Assembly: GCA_964559455.1 (NCBI GenBank)
Contig: CAZLHO010000042.1
Location: 1 to 27,072 of the forward strand
Source: CAZLHO01 sp964559455
GTDB lineage: Bacteria > Krumholzibacteriota > Krumholzibacteriia > LZORAL124-64-63
Reading direction: 5' to 3'
DNA: 27,072 nt
Shown here: piece by piece, positions 1 through 8,878 of the stretch
How positions within the stretch are numbered: position 1 is the stretch's first letter
Layout: the number at the start of each line of letters is the position of its first letter
Made by a program: the position numbers and the translations under genes
The notes under the pieces: model-generated
What the model saw: the letters and a program-made list of their open reading frames with translations, nothing else
Databases searched by the model: none
Told to the model about the DNA's origin: nothing

Positions 1-1037
1 TCCAGGCGGCTCTCCTGCAGGTACTTCCACCAGCCGTCGCTCCACTGGAAGATCATGCCGCCGATGGCGTTGCCGACGCGGCCCTTGCCCGCCGTCATCT
101 CGTAGATCTCCCGCCACTGGCCCAGCAGGAAGCGGGCCTGGGTGAGCTGGTCCTCCGACATCGTGATCGCGTTGAAGGCGTCGGCCCCGAACTCGGTGTA
201 CATGACCGGCAGGCCCAGCGTGTCGCGGACGACCTGGAAGAGATCGCGCGACGAGATGCCGCGGTAGACGTTGGTGCCGAAGACGTCCAGGCCGGGGCAC
301 TCCTCGGCGATGATGTCGATGTACTGCACGTCGCCGTTGGCCATGGCCACCGGCCGGCCGTCGGGGTCGAGGCGGTGGATGTCGTCGATGATCTGCCCGA
401 AGAGGGCGTAGAGGTGGCGCGCGCGCGCCGTGTTCCGCTCGCCCTCGGGCAGGGCCTCGATCTCGAACGACGACCAGTGCAGGCCGTAGTTGTTCTCGTT
501 GCCCAGCAGCCACATCAGCAGGCCCGGCGTGCCCTCGAACTCCTTCACCAGGGCCTCGATCTCGCCCCTGAGCTGGGCGATCACCCGGGGATCGCTGTAG
601 TCGGTGACCGGGGTCCACACGCCGTCCAGGGTCAGCCCGTAGCGGCCCAGGGGGTGATTGATCACCGTCCAGATGCCGTAGGTCTCGTAGACGTACCGCA
701 CCCAGCGCGCCGGCATGCCCGCGTAGTGCCGGATGACGTTCACGCCCATGCCCTGGAGCAGCGACATCTCCTTGTCCAGGGCCGCCCGGATCATGTCGTC
801 GGGCTTCTCCCAGAAGGCGTACGAGTAGTTCTGGCCGATGGGCATGTAGCCCCAGTTCATGCCGTAGACCATGAAGTCCCGGCCGTCCACCTGCAGTCGC
901 GACCCCGTGTCGTCGGTGACGACGGCGATGTCGGGCATGGCGGCGGCGGCGCCGATCGGCAGCAGGAAGAGGGCCAGGGCGCAGGCCAGGACGGCCCGCC
1001 GGGAATGACGAAGACTCCCATCAGGAATCGAATGCAC
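1..1037 (-). CDS. Secreted GH2-like (clan GH-A) glycoside hydrolase, 3' end outside window
   Basis: Translating the minus strand from a GTG at 1037 gives 345 residues with no stop before the window edge, so the C-terminus is missing. GAGGAG lies about 6 nt upstream of the GTG. Residues 14-33 (RRAVLACALALFLLP then small residues) look like a signal peptide. A TIM-barrel hydrolase follows: LGNENNYG carries the probable acid/base Glu181, and MYTEFGAD carries the probable nucleophile Glu282, with FQWSDGWW beyond. These resemble the barrel domain of GH2 enzymes, but the usual N-terminal beta-sandwich domains are absent. The start overlaps the end of the GH1 gene by 17 bp, so the two are probably one operon with coupled translation. 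Substrate is not readable from the sequence; the surrounding genes favour a beta-glucan. A GH5-like family is the main alternative. Confidence 0.8.
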   Translation of the reverse strand, partial: MHSIPDGSLRHSRRAVLACALALFLLPIGAAAAMPDIAVVTDDTGSRLQVDGRDFMVYGMNWGYMPIGQNYSYAFWEKPDDMIRAALDKEMSLLQGMGVNVIRHYAGMPARWVRYVYETYGIWTVINHPLGRYGLTLDGVWTPVTDYSDPRVIAQLRGEIEALVKEFEGTPGLLMWLLGNENNYGLHWSSFEIEALPEGERNTARARHLYALFGQIIDDIHRLDPDGRPVAMANGDVQYIDIIAEECPGLDVFGTNVYRGISSRDLFQVVRDTLGLPVMYTEFGADAFNAITMSEDQLTQARFLLGQWREIYEMTAGKGRVGNAIGGMIFQWSDGWWKYLQESRL

Positions 1038-2424
1038 GGGATTCTCCTCGGGTTGTCGGGTTGTCCGTGTCGTCGACGGCGTTGGCCGCGACGACGTCGC
1101 GATACCAGAAAGCGCTGTCCTTGGGAATGCGCCGCCGGGTCTCGTCCTCGACGGCGAAGAGGCCGAAGCGTTTCCCGTAGCCCAGGCCCCACTCGAAATT
1201 GTCCATCAGCGACCAGGTGAAGTAGCCCGCCAGGGGCGCGCCGTCGGCGACGGCCCGGCGGGCGGCCAGCAGGTGGCCGCGCAGGTAGGCGATGCGCCGC
1301 GCGTCGGCGATGCGGCCCGCGGCGTCGACGGGGTCGGTGTAGGCCGCCCCGTTCTCGGTGATGTAGATCTTCCGGGGCGCGTAGTCGCGGTGCACCCGCA
1401 TCAGCCCGTCGTAGAGGCCTTCCGGGTAGACCTCCCAGCCCATGTCGGTCAGCTCGTCGGCGGGGGTCGTCTTCGCGTCCGTCGGCCTGCCGTCCGGCCC
1501 GGCCTTCATCAGGGCGCGGCTGTAGTAGTTGAAGCCCAGGAAATCCAGGGGCGCGGCGATGGCGGCCATGTCGCCGTCCTGCACGAAGGGCGGTTCGGGG
1601 CCCTCCAGGTGGCCGGCGGCCACGCGGTCGGCGATCGCGTCGGCGGGGTAGGCGCCGCGGAAGACGGGGTCCAGGTACCAGCGGTTGAAGAAGCCGTCGA
1701 ACCAGCGGGCGGCGTCCCGGTCGCCCTCGCTGTCGGAGGCCGCCTCGGCCGGGCTGTGGATCAGCACGATGCCGACCTCGGCCCCGGGCGCCTCGTCGCG
1801 CAGCACGGCGGTCGCCCGTCCGTGGGAGAGCAGCAGGTGGTGGGCGACGCGCAGGGCCTCGGCGGGATCGGTGTGGCCGGGGGCGTGGTGCCCCTCCTCG
1901 TGGCCGAGGGTGGCGACGCACCAGGGCTCGTTGTGGGTCGTCCAGCTGCGGACCCGGTCGCCCAGCCGCCGCGCCACGATGGCCGCGTAGTCCGCGAAGG
2001 CGTCGACGATCGCGCGCTCGCCCCATCCCCCGCGCTCCTGCAGAGCCTGGGGCAGGTCCCAGTGGTACAGCGTGGGGAAGGGCGCGATGCCGGCCTCGAG
2101 CAGGCCGTCCACCAGGGCGTCGTAGAAATCGAGCCCGGCCTCGTTCGGCGCGCCGCGGCCCTCGGGCTGGATCCGCGGCCAAGCGATCGAGAAGCGGTAG
2201 CCGCCCAGGCCGAGCCGCCGCATCAGCGCGACGTCCTCGCGCCAGCGGTGGTAGTGGTCGCAGGCGATGTCCGGGTTCGAGCCGTCGGCGATCTTCCCGG
2301 GGATCGCCGCGAAGCGGTCCCAGATCGAGTCCCCCCGGCCCCCTTCGCGGCGGGCGCCTTCGATCTGCTGGGCGGAGGTGGCGGCCCCCCAGACGAAATC
2401 GTCGGGAAAGTGGTGGCGGGTCAT
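1021..2424 (-). CDS. GH1 family beta-glucosidase, cytoplasmic
   Basis: This 467-residue protein matches the usual length of GH1. The N-terminus FPDDFVWGAATSAQQIEG is the family hallmark. The acid/base motif THNEPW (Glu166) and the nucleophile motif YITENGA (Glu357) are both intact. I chose the ATG at 2424 because the family homology starts directly after it; the open frame runs further upstream but through the promoter region. There is no signal peptide, so the enzyme should act in the cytoplasm on imported oligosaccharides, releasing glucose from their non-reducing ends. It is the first gene of a minus-strand unit with the GH2-like hydrolase. The 23-bp operator at 2515-2537 lies about 90 bp upstream, shared with the divergent unit. 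GH1 also contains beta-galactosidases and beta-fucosidases; linkage specificity is inferred only from context. Confidence 0.95.
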   Translation of the reverse strand: MTRHHFPDDFVWGAATSAQQIEGARREGGRGDSIWDRFAAIPGKIADGSNPDIACDHYHRWREDVALMRRLGLGGYRFSIAWPRIQPEGRGAPNEAGLDFYDALVDGLLEAGIAPFPTLYHWDLPQALQERGGWGERAIVDAFADYAAIVARRLGDRVRSWTTHNEPWCVATLGHEEGHHAPGHTDPAEALRVAHHLLLSHGRATAVLRDEAPGAEVGIVLIHSPAEAASDSEGDRDAARWFDGFFNRWYLDPVFRGAYPADAIADRVAAGHLEGPEPPFVQDGDMAAIAAPLDFLGFNYYSRALMKAGPDGRPTDAKTTPADELTDMGWEVYPEGLYDGLMRVHRDYAPRKIYITENGAAYTDPVDAAGRIADARRIAYLRGHLLAARRAVADGAPLAGYFTWSLMDNFEWGLGYGKRFGLFAVEDETRRRIPKDSAFWYRDVVAANAVDDTDNPTTRGESRAFDS

Positions 2425-2514
2425 GATCCGTCGCCCCCGTATCGTCCATGGCTCCAGGACTTGCCGGCCCCAGTGTGCACGACCCCAAAAGATCGGCCCA
2501 GCCCTGAAAAATAT

Positions 2515-2537
2515 CTTTGTTCGGACTCCGAACATAG
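2515..2537. promoter_or_regulatory. 23-bp palindromic operator, site 1
   Basis: The left arm CTTTGTTCGGA and right arm TCCGAACATAG flank a single central C. The inner 17 bp (2518-2534) are a perfect inverted repeat. The same pattern recurs at 9693-9715 and 9953-9975, always upstream of glucan-utilisation genes. Here it lies between the divergent GH1 and beta-sandwich units and covers the spacer of the plus-strand promoter, which fits repression by a dimeric regulator. The regulator family is not identifiable and no regulator gene is in the window. Confidence 0.75.
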
Positions 2538-2545
2538 TGTATGAT
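2517..2545 (+). promoter_or_regulatory. Sigma-70-type promoter of the phosphorylase/GH16 operon
   Basis: TTGTTC (2517-2522) and TATGAT (2540-2545) are separated by 17 bp, and the operator fills the spacer. Transcription should start near 2552, giving a leader of about 114 nt. The leader opens with a short inverted repeat, CCTGTC-AA-GACAGG (2555-2568), which could form a 5' hairpin or be a second protein site. No equally good promoter is visible for the divergent GH1 gene. Confidence 0.65.
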
Positions 2546-2665
2546 ATCAGTAGACCTGTCAAGACAGGAATCTCTCGCCGAAATCCCGGCCCGCCGGCAC
2601 AGGAGGGGGCCGATACCAGGTGCCCCGTCACCTCGGCAGCCGCCTTCAACAGAGAGGTCATCGAA

Positions 2666-3643
2666 ATGCAAAGCAAAGTCACCGCTGCCCTTGCCGTCGC
2701 CCTGTTGATCTGCCTGGCCCCCGCGACCGCCCTCGCGCTCACCGCCTACAGCACGGACTTCGAGGACTACACCCTGCCCTCGGAAGGCGGCCTGCTGGGT
2801 GACGGCTGGGTGGTCTACGGCAACGTCTACACGCCGACCGGCGACTGGATCTACGGCTACGGCACCTTCGCCGCCCCCAACAACTCTGCGGTCTCGGCCT
2901 TCTGCGCGGTCGTCCTCGGCGAGGGCGGCGACGACCAGGGCCTGCTGCAGCTGAGCGTCTACAACGATTACGAGAACATCAACCACGCCAGCGGCAACCT
3001 CGTCGAGGCCAACGTCTTCCAGGAGCAGACGATCACCGCCGACGACGTCGGCGACACCTGGACCTTCTACGTCGACGCCAAGCTGGGCAACCTCACGGGA
3101 GCCTCGACGGCGGCGGCCTTCATCAAGACCGTGGATCCTTCCAGCAACTGGGACACGACGAATTACATCACCCAGGACCTGACCGCCACCCCCGTCACCT
3201 GGACCGGCTACACGCTTTCGATCACGATCGACGCCGGCCTGGTGGACCAGCTCCTGCAGTTCGGCTTCACGAACACGGCCACGCTCTACGAGAGCTCCGG
3301 CATCTACTACGACAACGTCGACTTCTACCTGGACGACACGACCGACGTCCCGACCACCGCGGCCTTCGGCGCGGCCCTGGGCCAGAACTACCCGAACCCC
3401 TTCAACCCCGCGACCCGGATCGACTTCACGATGGAGCGGGCGGGCAGCGCCGACATCGCCGTCTTCGACGTCGCCGGCCGCAGGATCGCCACGCTGCGCA
3501 GCGGCGTCGTCGAGGCCGGCGACCATCACGTGACCTGGGACGGCCGCACCGACGCCGGGACGCCCGCCGCCGCGGGCCAGTACCGCTACGTGCTGACGAC
3601 CGCCGAGGGCCGGATCTCCCGCAGCATGGTCCTGGTGAAGTAG
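2666..3643 (+). CDS. Secreted beta-sandwich protein with C-terminal NPFNP sorting module
   Basis: This 325-residue protein starts at ATG 2666, with AGAGAGG 8 nt upstream; the frame is open earlier but runs through the promoter. Residues 1-25 form a signal peptide (LAVALLICLAPATALA). Residues 26-224 are a probable beta-sandwich, rich in aromatic and acidic residues, beginning YSTDFEDYTLPSEGGLLGDGW and ending YYDNVDFYLDD; the look is that of a carbohydrate-binding or lectin-like fold. Residues 244-325 are a FlgD-Ig/T9SS-type module starting NPFNP. The domain recurs, about half identical by eye, in the 235-residue protein at 8879-9586. It is first in the operon, 3 bp ahead of the phosphorylase gene. 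A role in binding glucan at the cell surface is inference; I recognise no named family. Confidence 0.85.
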   Translation: MQSKVTAALAVALLICLAPATALALTAYSTDFEDYTLPSEGGLLGDGWVVYGNVYTPTGDWIYGYGTFAAPNNSAVSAFCAVVLGEGGDDQGLLQLSVYNDYENINHASGNLVEANVFQEQTITADDVGDTWTFYVDAKLGNLTGASTAAAFIKTVDPSSNWDTTNYITQDLTATPVTWTGYTLSITIDAGLVDQLLQFGFTNTATLYESSGIYYDNVDFYLDDTTDVPTTAAFGAALGQNYPNPFNPATRIDFTMERAGSADIAVFDVAGRRIATLRSGVVEAGDHHVTWDGRTDAGTPAAAGQYRYVLTTAEGRISRSMVLVK

Positions 3644-3646
3644 GAC

Positions 3647-6600
3647 ATGGAAGGCAGGCCGGCACCAGCCCCCTTGCGGTCCCCCGTCGAAGCCCCGGCC
3701 GTCGCCCCGGCCGGCGGCTTCGTCGAGCTTGACGGCGAGCAGCACTACCGGATCGCGGCCTACCACCGCCTGGCTCCCTTCCTGGTCAGCCTGGCCAGCG
3801 ACACCGACCTCTGGATGTTCGTCTCGTCCGGCGGCGGGCTCGCCGCCGGTCGGGTCGACCCCGACGGCAGCCTCTTCCCCTACGTGACCGTGGACCGTCT
3901 CCACGACGCCCACCACCACACCGGCCCGCTGACCCTGGTCCGCGTCGAGCGCGGAGGCGGCGAGCCCGTCCTCTGGGAACCCTTCAGCGATGCGGCCGTC
4001 GACGATCCCGCCGTCGAGCGGAACCTCTACAAGAACGCCGTCGGCAACCGCCTCGTCTTCGAGGAGATCCGCCGCGACCTGGGCCTGGCCTTCCGCTACT
4101 GCTGGGCCGGCTGCGACGACTTCGGCTGGGTGCGCAGCGCGATGCTGGAGAACCTGGGCGATGCGCCGGTGCGGGCCTCCCTGATGGACGGCCTGCGCAA
4201 CGTCCTGCCCCACGGGGCGCCGCTGCCGCTGTACCAGAGCGCCGGGAACCTCGTCGACGCCTACAAGAAGACCGAGGCGGATCCCGCCACGGGGCTGGGC
4301 GTCTTCTCGTTGACCGCCGGGATCACCGACCGGGCCGAGGCCCTGGAGGTCCTGACCGCCAACGTCGTCTGGTGCGTCGGGCTGGAGGGCTGCCGGGTCC
4401 ACCTGGCGCGCGAGGCGCCCGCCGCCTTCCGCGGCGGGCGCGTCGTTCCCTCCGAGAGCGTCCTGAACGGCGTGCGCGGCAACTACTTCGTGAGCGCCCG
4501 CCTGGACCTGGATCCCGGCGAATCCTCGCGGTGGCGGCTGGTCTGCGACGCCGGCCTGGACCACGTCCGGATCGCCGCCCTGCGCCGCCGCCTGCTCGAG
4601 CAGGAGGACCTGGACGCCGGGATCGCCGACGGCCTGCGGCGGGCCGGGGACAACCTGCGCCGCAACGTGGCCAGCGCCGACGGGATCCAGCTCTCGGGAC
4701 GCCCCGAGGCCTGGTGCCACCACTTCGCCAACGTCCTTTTCAACAACATGCGCGGCGGGGTCTTCTGGCGGAACTACGAGCTGCCGAGCGCCGACTTCGC
4801 CGACTTCCTCCGGACGCGCAACCGCGTCGTCGCCGACCGTCACCGCGACCTGATCGCCACGCTGCCCGAGGTCGTCACGGCGCAGCGGCTGCACGAGACG
4901 GCCCTCGCGACCGGCGACCCCGACCTGGCGCGCCTGGGCTACGAATACCTCCCCCTGCACTTCGGCCGCCGCCACGGCGACCCCAGCCGGCCCTGGAACA
5001 GCTTCTCGATCCGCGTCCGCAACCGGGACGGCGAGCAGGAGCTGAGCTACGAGGGCAACTGGCGCGATATCTTCCAGAACTGGGAGGCCCTCTGCACCGC
5101 CTTCCCCGGCTTCCTGCCGAGCATCGTCGCCAAGTTCGTCAACGCCTCGACCGTGGACGGCTTCAACCCCTACCGCATCACCCGCGAGGGCGTGGACTGG
5201 GAGACCGTCTCGCCGGACGACCCCTGGAGCAACATCGGCTACTGGGGCGACCACCAGATCGTCTACCTGCTGAAGCTGCTCGAGGCCCTGCACGACCACG
5301 ACCCGCAGGCGATCGGCGGGATGCTCGGCGCCGAGATCTTCAGCTACGCCGAGGTGCCCTACCGCATCAAGCCCTACGCGGAGATCCTGGAGGACCCGCG
5401 GGACACGATCGCCTTCGACGGCGAGCGCGCCGCGCGCATCGACGAACGGGTCGCGGCCCTGGGCAGCGACGGCAAGCTGCTGACCGACCCGGAGGGGTCC
5501 GTCCGTCACGCGAACCTGCTCGAGAAGCTGCTCGTGCCGGCCCTGTCCAAGCTGTCGAACCTGGTCCCCGACGCCGGGATCTGGATGAACACCCAGCGGC
5601 CGGAGTGGAACGACGCGAACAACGCCCTGGGCGGCGGCGGCGTCTCGGTCGTCACGCTCTGCTACCTGCGCCGCTACCTGGCCTTCCTCGCCGACCTGCC
5701 GGCCCTGAACGACGAGGCGGCCCTGCCGGTCTCGACCGAGGTCGTCGCCTGGTTCGAGCGCGTCGCGGCCGCCCTGGAGAGCGAGCGCGGCCTGCTCGCC
5801 GCCGACGATCTCGACCCGGCCCAGCGCAAGCGGCTGATGGACGCCCTGGGCGGAGCCTTCTCGGACTACCGCGACGCTGTCTACGCCGGGGGTTTCTCGG
5901 GCCGGACCGGGCTCGCGGTCTCCCGGGTGACCGATCTCTGCCGCTCGGCCCTGGAATTCGTGGACCGGGGCATCGCCGCCAACCGGCGCGACGACGGCCT
6001 CTACCACAGCTACAACCTGCTCGAGATCACCGACGACGGGACCGGGGCCGTCCTCGGCCGCCTGCCCGAGATGCTCGAGGGCCAGGTCGCCGTGCTCAGC
6101 GCGGGCGTCCTCGACCCCGCGGCGGCGCCGGACCTGCTCGAGCGCCTCTTCGCTAGCGCCCTCTACAGTCCCGACCGGCGCACCTTCCTGCTCTATCCGG
6201 ATCGCGAGCTCCCCGGCTTCATGGACAAGAACAAGGTTCCCGAGGACCGCTTCGCGACGATCCCCCTGCTGCGGGAGCTGCTGGACGCCGGGAACCGCTC
6301 GCTGCTGGCCCGCGACGCCGACGGGGTCCTGCGCTTCCACGGCGCCCTGCGCAACGCGGCCGACCTCGCGGCGGTCCTGGACAAACTCTCGGACCGGGAG
6401 GAATGGGCCGAGGGCGTGGCGCGCGACCGCGACGCCGTCCTCGATCTCTTCGAGATCGTCTTCGACCACAAGTCCTACACCGGCCGCTCGGGGGTCATGT
6501 ACGGCTACGAGGGCCTGGGCTGCGTCTACTGGCACATGGTCTCGAAGCTGCTCCTGGCCGTGCAGGAGGTCGCCCTGCGCGCGGAGCGCGAGGGCCGTCC

Positions 6601-7138
6601 TGCCGGAGTCCGGGAGAAGCTGGCCGCATTCTACTACCGGATCCGCTCCGGCCTGGGCTACGAGAAGTCGGTCGCGGAATACGGCGCCTTTCCCACCGAC
6701 CCCTACTCGCACACGCCCCCCGGCGGCGGCGCCAAGCAGCCCGGCATGACCGGCCAGGTGAAGGAGGAGATCCTCACCCGGATCGGCGAACTCGGCGTGC
6801 TGGTCGAGGACGGCGCGCTGCGCTTCCGGCCGACGCTCCTGCGCGCCGCCCAATTCCTGGGCCGTCCCGCCGATTTCCAGTATTTTGATGTCGACGGCGA
6901 AGCCCGTGCGATCGCCCTCGCCCCCGGCAGCCTGGCCTTCACCTGCTGCCAGGTCCCGGTGGTCTACGAACGGGTCACGGGCAGGCCCTGGATCCGCGTC
7001 ACCTTCGCCGACGGCGCGGCGACCGAGATCGCCGGCGACGCCCTGGACGCCCCGACCAGCGGCGAGATCTTCTCTCGCAACGGCCGGGTCGCCCGGCTCA
7101 GGATCGGCGTCCCGCAGGACGAGCTCAGCCGACTCTGA
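3647..7138 (+). CDS. GH94-superfamily phosphorylase-like enzyme, candidate beta-1,3-glucan phosphorylase (GH149/GH161 type)
   Basis: This 1163-residue protein has no signal peptide, so it should be cytoplasmic. An N-terminal beta-sandwich-like part (roughly residues 20-330) precedes a helical, (alpha/alpha)6-barrel-like region. The motif RPEWNDANNALGGGG places an Asp at residue 656 in a setting like the catalytic DWND of GH94 cellobiose phosphorylases. Other strong blocks are GNWRDIFQNWEAL and NIGYWGDHQIVYLLKLLEAL. At over 1100 residues it is longer than cellobiose phosphorylases and fits the beta-1,3-glucan phosphorylase families GH149 and GH161. Neighbouring GH16, GH17 and GH1 genes support that role: phosphorolysis of glucan oligosaccharides to glucose 1-phosphate. 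The ATG lies 3 bp after the preceding stop, so translation is probably coupled. Family assignment between GH149, GH161 and an uncharacterised relative is open. Confidence 0.7.
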   Translation: MEGRPAPAPLRSPVEAPAVAPAGGFVELDGEQHYRIAAYHRLAPFLVSLASDTDLWMFVSSGGGLAAGRVDPDGSLFPYVTVDRLHDAHHHTGPLTLVRVERGGGEPVLWEPFSDAAVDDPAVERNLYKNAVGNRLVFEEIRRDLGLAFRYCWAGCDDFGWVRSAMLENLGDAPVRASLMDGLRNVLPHGAPLPLYQSAGNLVDAYKKTEADPATGLGVFSLTAGITDRAEALEVLTANVVWCVGLEGCRVHLAREAPAAFRGGRVVPSESVLNGVRGNYFVSARLDLDPGESSRWRLVCDAGLDHVRIAALRRRLLEQEDLDAGIADGLRRAGDNLRRNVASADGIQLSGRPEAWCHHFANVLFNNMRGGVFWRNYELPSADFADFLRTRNRVVADRHRDLIATLPEVVTAQRLHETALATGDPDLARLGYEYLPLHFGRRHGDPSRPWNSFSIRVRNRDGEQELSYEGNWRDIFQNWEALCTAFPGFLPSIVAKFVNASTVDGFNPYRITREGVDWETVSPDDPWSNIGYWGDHQIVYLLKLLEALHDHDPQAIGGMLGAEIFSYAEVPYRIKPYAEILEDPRDTIAFDGERAARIDERVAALGSDGKLLTDPEGSVRHANLLEKLLVPALSKLSNLVPDAGIWMNTQRPEWNDANNALGGGGVSVVTLCYLRRYLAFLADLPALNDEAALPVSTEVVAWFERVAAALESERGLLAADDLDPAQRKRLMDALGGAFSDYRDAVYAGGFSGRTGLAVSRVTDLCRSALEFVDRGIAANRRDDGLYHSYNLLEITDDGTGAVLGRLPEMLEGQVAVLSAGVLDPAAAPDLLERLFASALYSPDRRTFLLYPDRELPGFMDKNKVPEDRFATIPLLRELLDAGNRSLLARDADGVLRFHGALRNAADLAAVLDKLSDREEWAEGVARDRDAVLDLFEIVFDHKSYTGRSGVMYGYEGLGCVYWHMVSKLLLAVQEVALRAEREGRPAGVREKLAAFYYRIRSGLGYEKSVAEYGAFPTDPYSHTPPGGGAKQPGMTGQVKEEILTRIGELGVLVEDGALRFRPTLLRAAQFLGRPADFQYFDVDGEARAIALAPGSLAFTCCQVPVVYERVTGRPWIRVTFADGAATEIAGDALDAPTSGEIFSRNGRVARLRIGVPQDELSRL

Positions 7139-7182
7139 TCAGTCCCCGGCCCGACACCTTCGCCCCACGCCTGGAGTCCGCC

Positions 7183-8796
7183 ATGTCCGCGAAACGCATC
7201 CTGTCGACCTTCGCCGTCGTCGTCGTCCTGGGCGCCGCCTTCTGCGCGCCGGCGAACGGCCAGTGCATCCTCGCCAACCCCAGCTTCGAGATCGCCGGCT
7301 CCGGCGGCGCCGTCTTCGGCGGCTGGAACCAGTTCAACCTCGTGGGGTCGACCGGCGAGGCCAGCCACGGCGCCGCGGCGGCGCGGGTCACCGGCCCGAA
7401 CTGGGGCTCCTGGGAGATGTCCGGCTTCTGGCAGAGCCAGGACTGCGCCCCCGGCGAGCAGTGGGAGGCCACCGGCCACGTGCGGCACCCGTCGGGCCGG
7501 CCGCTGGTCGGCGGCAGCCGCGCCCTGGTCAACGTCGAGTGGCGCGACGCCGCCGACGAGCTGATCAGCTTCGACTCCTTCACCGCGGCCGACGCCGCGT
7601 CGCCCACGGACGAGTTCCTGGACTTCTCGTTCCTGAGCGGCCCCGCCCCCACCGGCACCGTCAAGGCCCGCCTCGTGCTCGGGGTCGTGCAGGACCCGGC
7701 CGCCGACCAGGCCGACGCCCACTTCGACCAGGTCACCTTCTACAGCACCGCCGCGCCGACCATCGACGACATCCAGTGGAACGACTTCCCGGGCGGCAAG
7801 ACGCTCGACTTCGGCGGCCGCGCCTGGCGCGTCAAGGGTCCGGGCTGGTACGGGCCCGGCTACAACTACTTCTGCGACGCCGGCCCCTGCGTCTGGGTCG
7901 ACGAGAGCGACCGGCTGCACCTGACCCTGCAGTACGTCGGCGGGACCTGGGCCTGCACCGAGGTCGTCACCGACGAGGCCCTGGGCTACGGCGACTACGT
8001 CCTGACCACGGTCGGCCGCCTGGACCTGATCGATCCCCAGGTGGTGCTCGGCATGTTCCTGTGGGAGTACGGCCCCTGCTGGGACTACGGCTACCTCTGG
8101 TGGAACCCCTTCAACGAGATCGACATCGAGTACAGCCGCTGGGGCGATCCCGGTTCCGACCTGGCCCAGTTCGTGGCCCAGCCCTACGATTATCCGGGCA
8201 ACATCAGCCGCTTCGACGCCGCCTTCGCCGACGACGAACTGGTCAGCCACGCCATGCGCTGGCTGGCCGACCGCGTGGAGTACCGGGTGTGGCGCGGCGG
8301 CCCGGACGACGAGTCGCCGGAAACCACGATCCACGCCTGGACCTACGCCGGCCCCCACATCCCCCGGCCCGAGCAGCCGCGGATGCATCTGAACCTGTGG
8401 AAGCTGGACGGCACGCCGGCCGCGAACCAGGAAGTGGTCTTCGACGACTTCACCTTCATTCCCGAAGGCGGGACGACCGACGTGGCCGACGGCTCCGGCG
8501 TCCGGATTCCCGTCGCCCCGGCCGGCCGGCTGCTGCCCGCGGCGCCGAACCCCTTCAACCCCCGGACCACGATCCTCTTCACGCTGGACAGCGACGGCGC
8601 CGTGCAGCTCGAGGTCTTCGACCTGGCCGGCCGCCGCGTGCGCACCCTGGCCGACGGGTCCTACGCCGCCGGCGAGCACCGGCTGAGCTGGGAAGGCCGC
8701 GACGACGAGGGCCGCCGTCTGAACTCGGGGGTCTACCTGCTGAGGCTGAAGGGGAACGGCTTCGTCGCGACCCGGCGCGTGGCGCTGGTGCAGTAG
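7183..8796 (+). CDS. Secreted CBM4/9-GH16 endo-beta-glucanase with C-terminal NPFNP module
   Basis: This 537-residue protein starts at ATG 7183 with GGAG 6 nt upstream. Residues 1-26 are a signal peptide. Residues 28-192 look like a CBM4/9 domain (opening ILANPSFEIAG). Residues about 195-430 are a GH16-like jelly roll with the family active-site pattern ExDxE in NEIDIEYS: Glu312 nucleophile, Asp314, Glu316 acid/base. Residues 456-537 are an NPFNP module of the same length as in two other proteins here. GH16 enzymes include laminarinases, lichenases, agarases and carrageenases; GH17 and the phosphorylase nearby favour beta-1,3-glucan, but the active-site surroundings (many Trp and Cys) are unusual. 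It is the last gene of its operon, followed by a strong hairpin. Expected place is the cell surface or outside. Confidence 0.85.
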   Translation: MSAKRILSTFAVVVVLGAAFCAPANGQCILANPSFEIAGSGGAVFGGWNQFNLVGSTGEASHGAAAARVTGPNWGSWEMSGFWQSQDCAPGEQWEATGHVRHPSGRPLVGGSRALVNVEWRDAADELISFDSFTAADAASPTDEFLDFSFLSGPAPTGTVKARLVLGVVQDPAADQADAHFDQVTFYSTAAPTIDDIQWNDFPGGKTLDFGGRAWRVKGPGWYGPGYNYFCDAGPCVWVDESDRLHLTLQYVGGTWACTEVVTDEALGYGDYVLTTVGRLDLIDPQVVLGMFLWEYGPCWDYGYLWWNPFNEIDIEYSRWGDPGSDLAQFVAQPYDYPGNISRFDAAFADDELVSHAMRWLADRVEYRVWRGGPDDESPETTIHAWTYAGPHIPRPEQPRMHLNLWKLDGTPAANQEVVFDDFTFIPEGGTTDVADGSGVRIPVAPAGRLLPAAPNPFNPRTTILFTLDSDGAVQLEVFDLAGRRVRTLADGSYAAGEHRLSWEGRDDEGRRLNSGVYLLRLKGNGFVATRRVALVQ

Positions 8797-8825
8797 GCTT
8801 CCCCGCGATCGCAGGCATGAAAGAA

Positions 8826-8848
8826 GGGGCCCGGCGACGCCGGGCCCC
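8826..8848. terminator. Bidirectional intrinsic terminator
   Basis: GGGGCCCGGC and GCCGGGCCCC form a perfect 10-bp stem with the 3-nt loop GAC. A-rich sequence precedes it and TCTTCTC follows, so both convergent units (GH16 on plus, beta-sandwich paralogue on minus) could end here. Confidence 0.8.
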
Positions 8849-8878
8849 TCTTCTCGAGGTAGACACTCTTCGGAGAGA

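Noticed and set aside
857..6853. Open minus-strand frame of 1998 codons opposite the phosphorylase and GH1 genes
   Set aside because: It is a by-product of GC-rich third positions. The protein has Ala/Gly/Val/Asp-rich low-complexity content with no domains, while the opposite and neighbouring frames hold clear enzymes.
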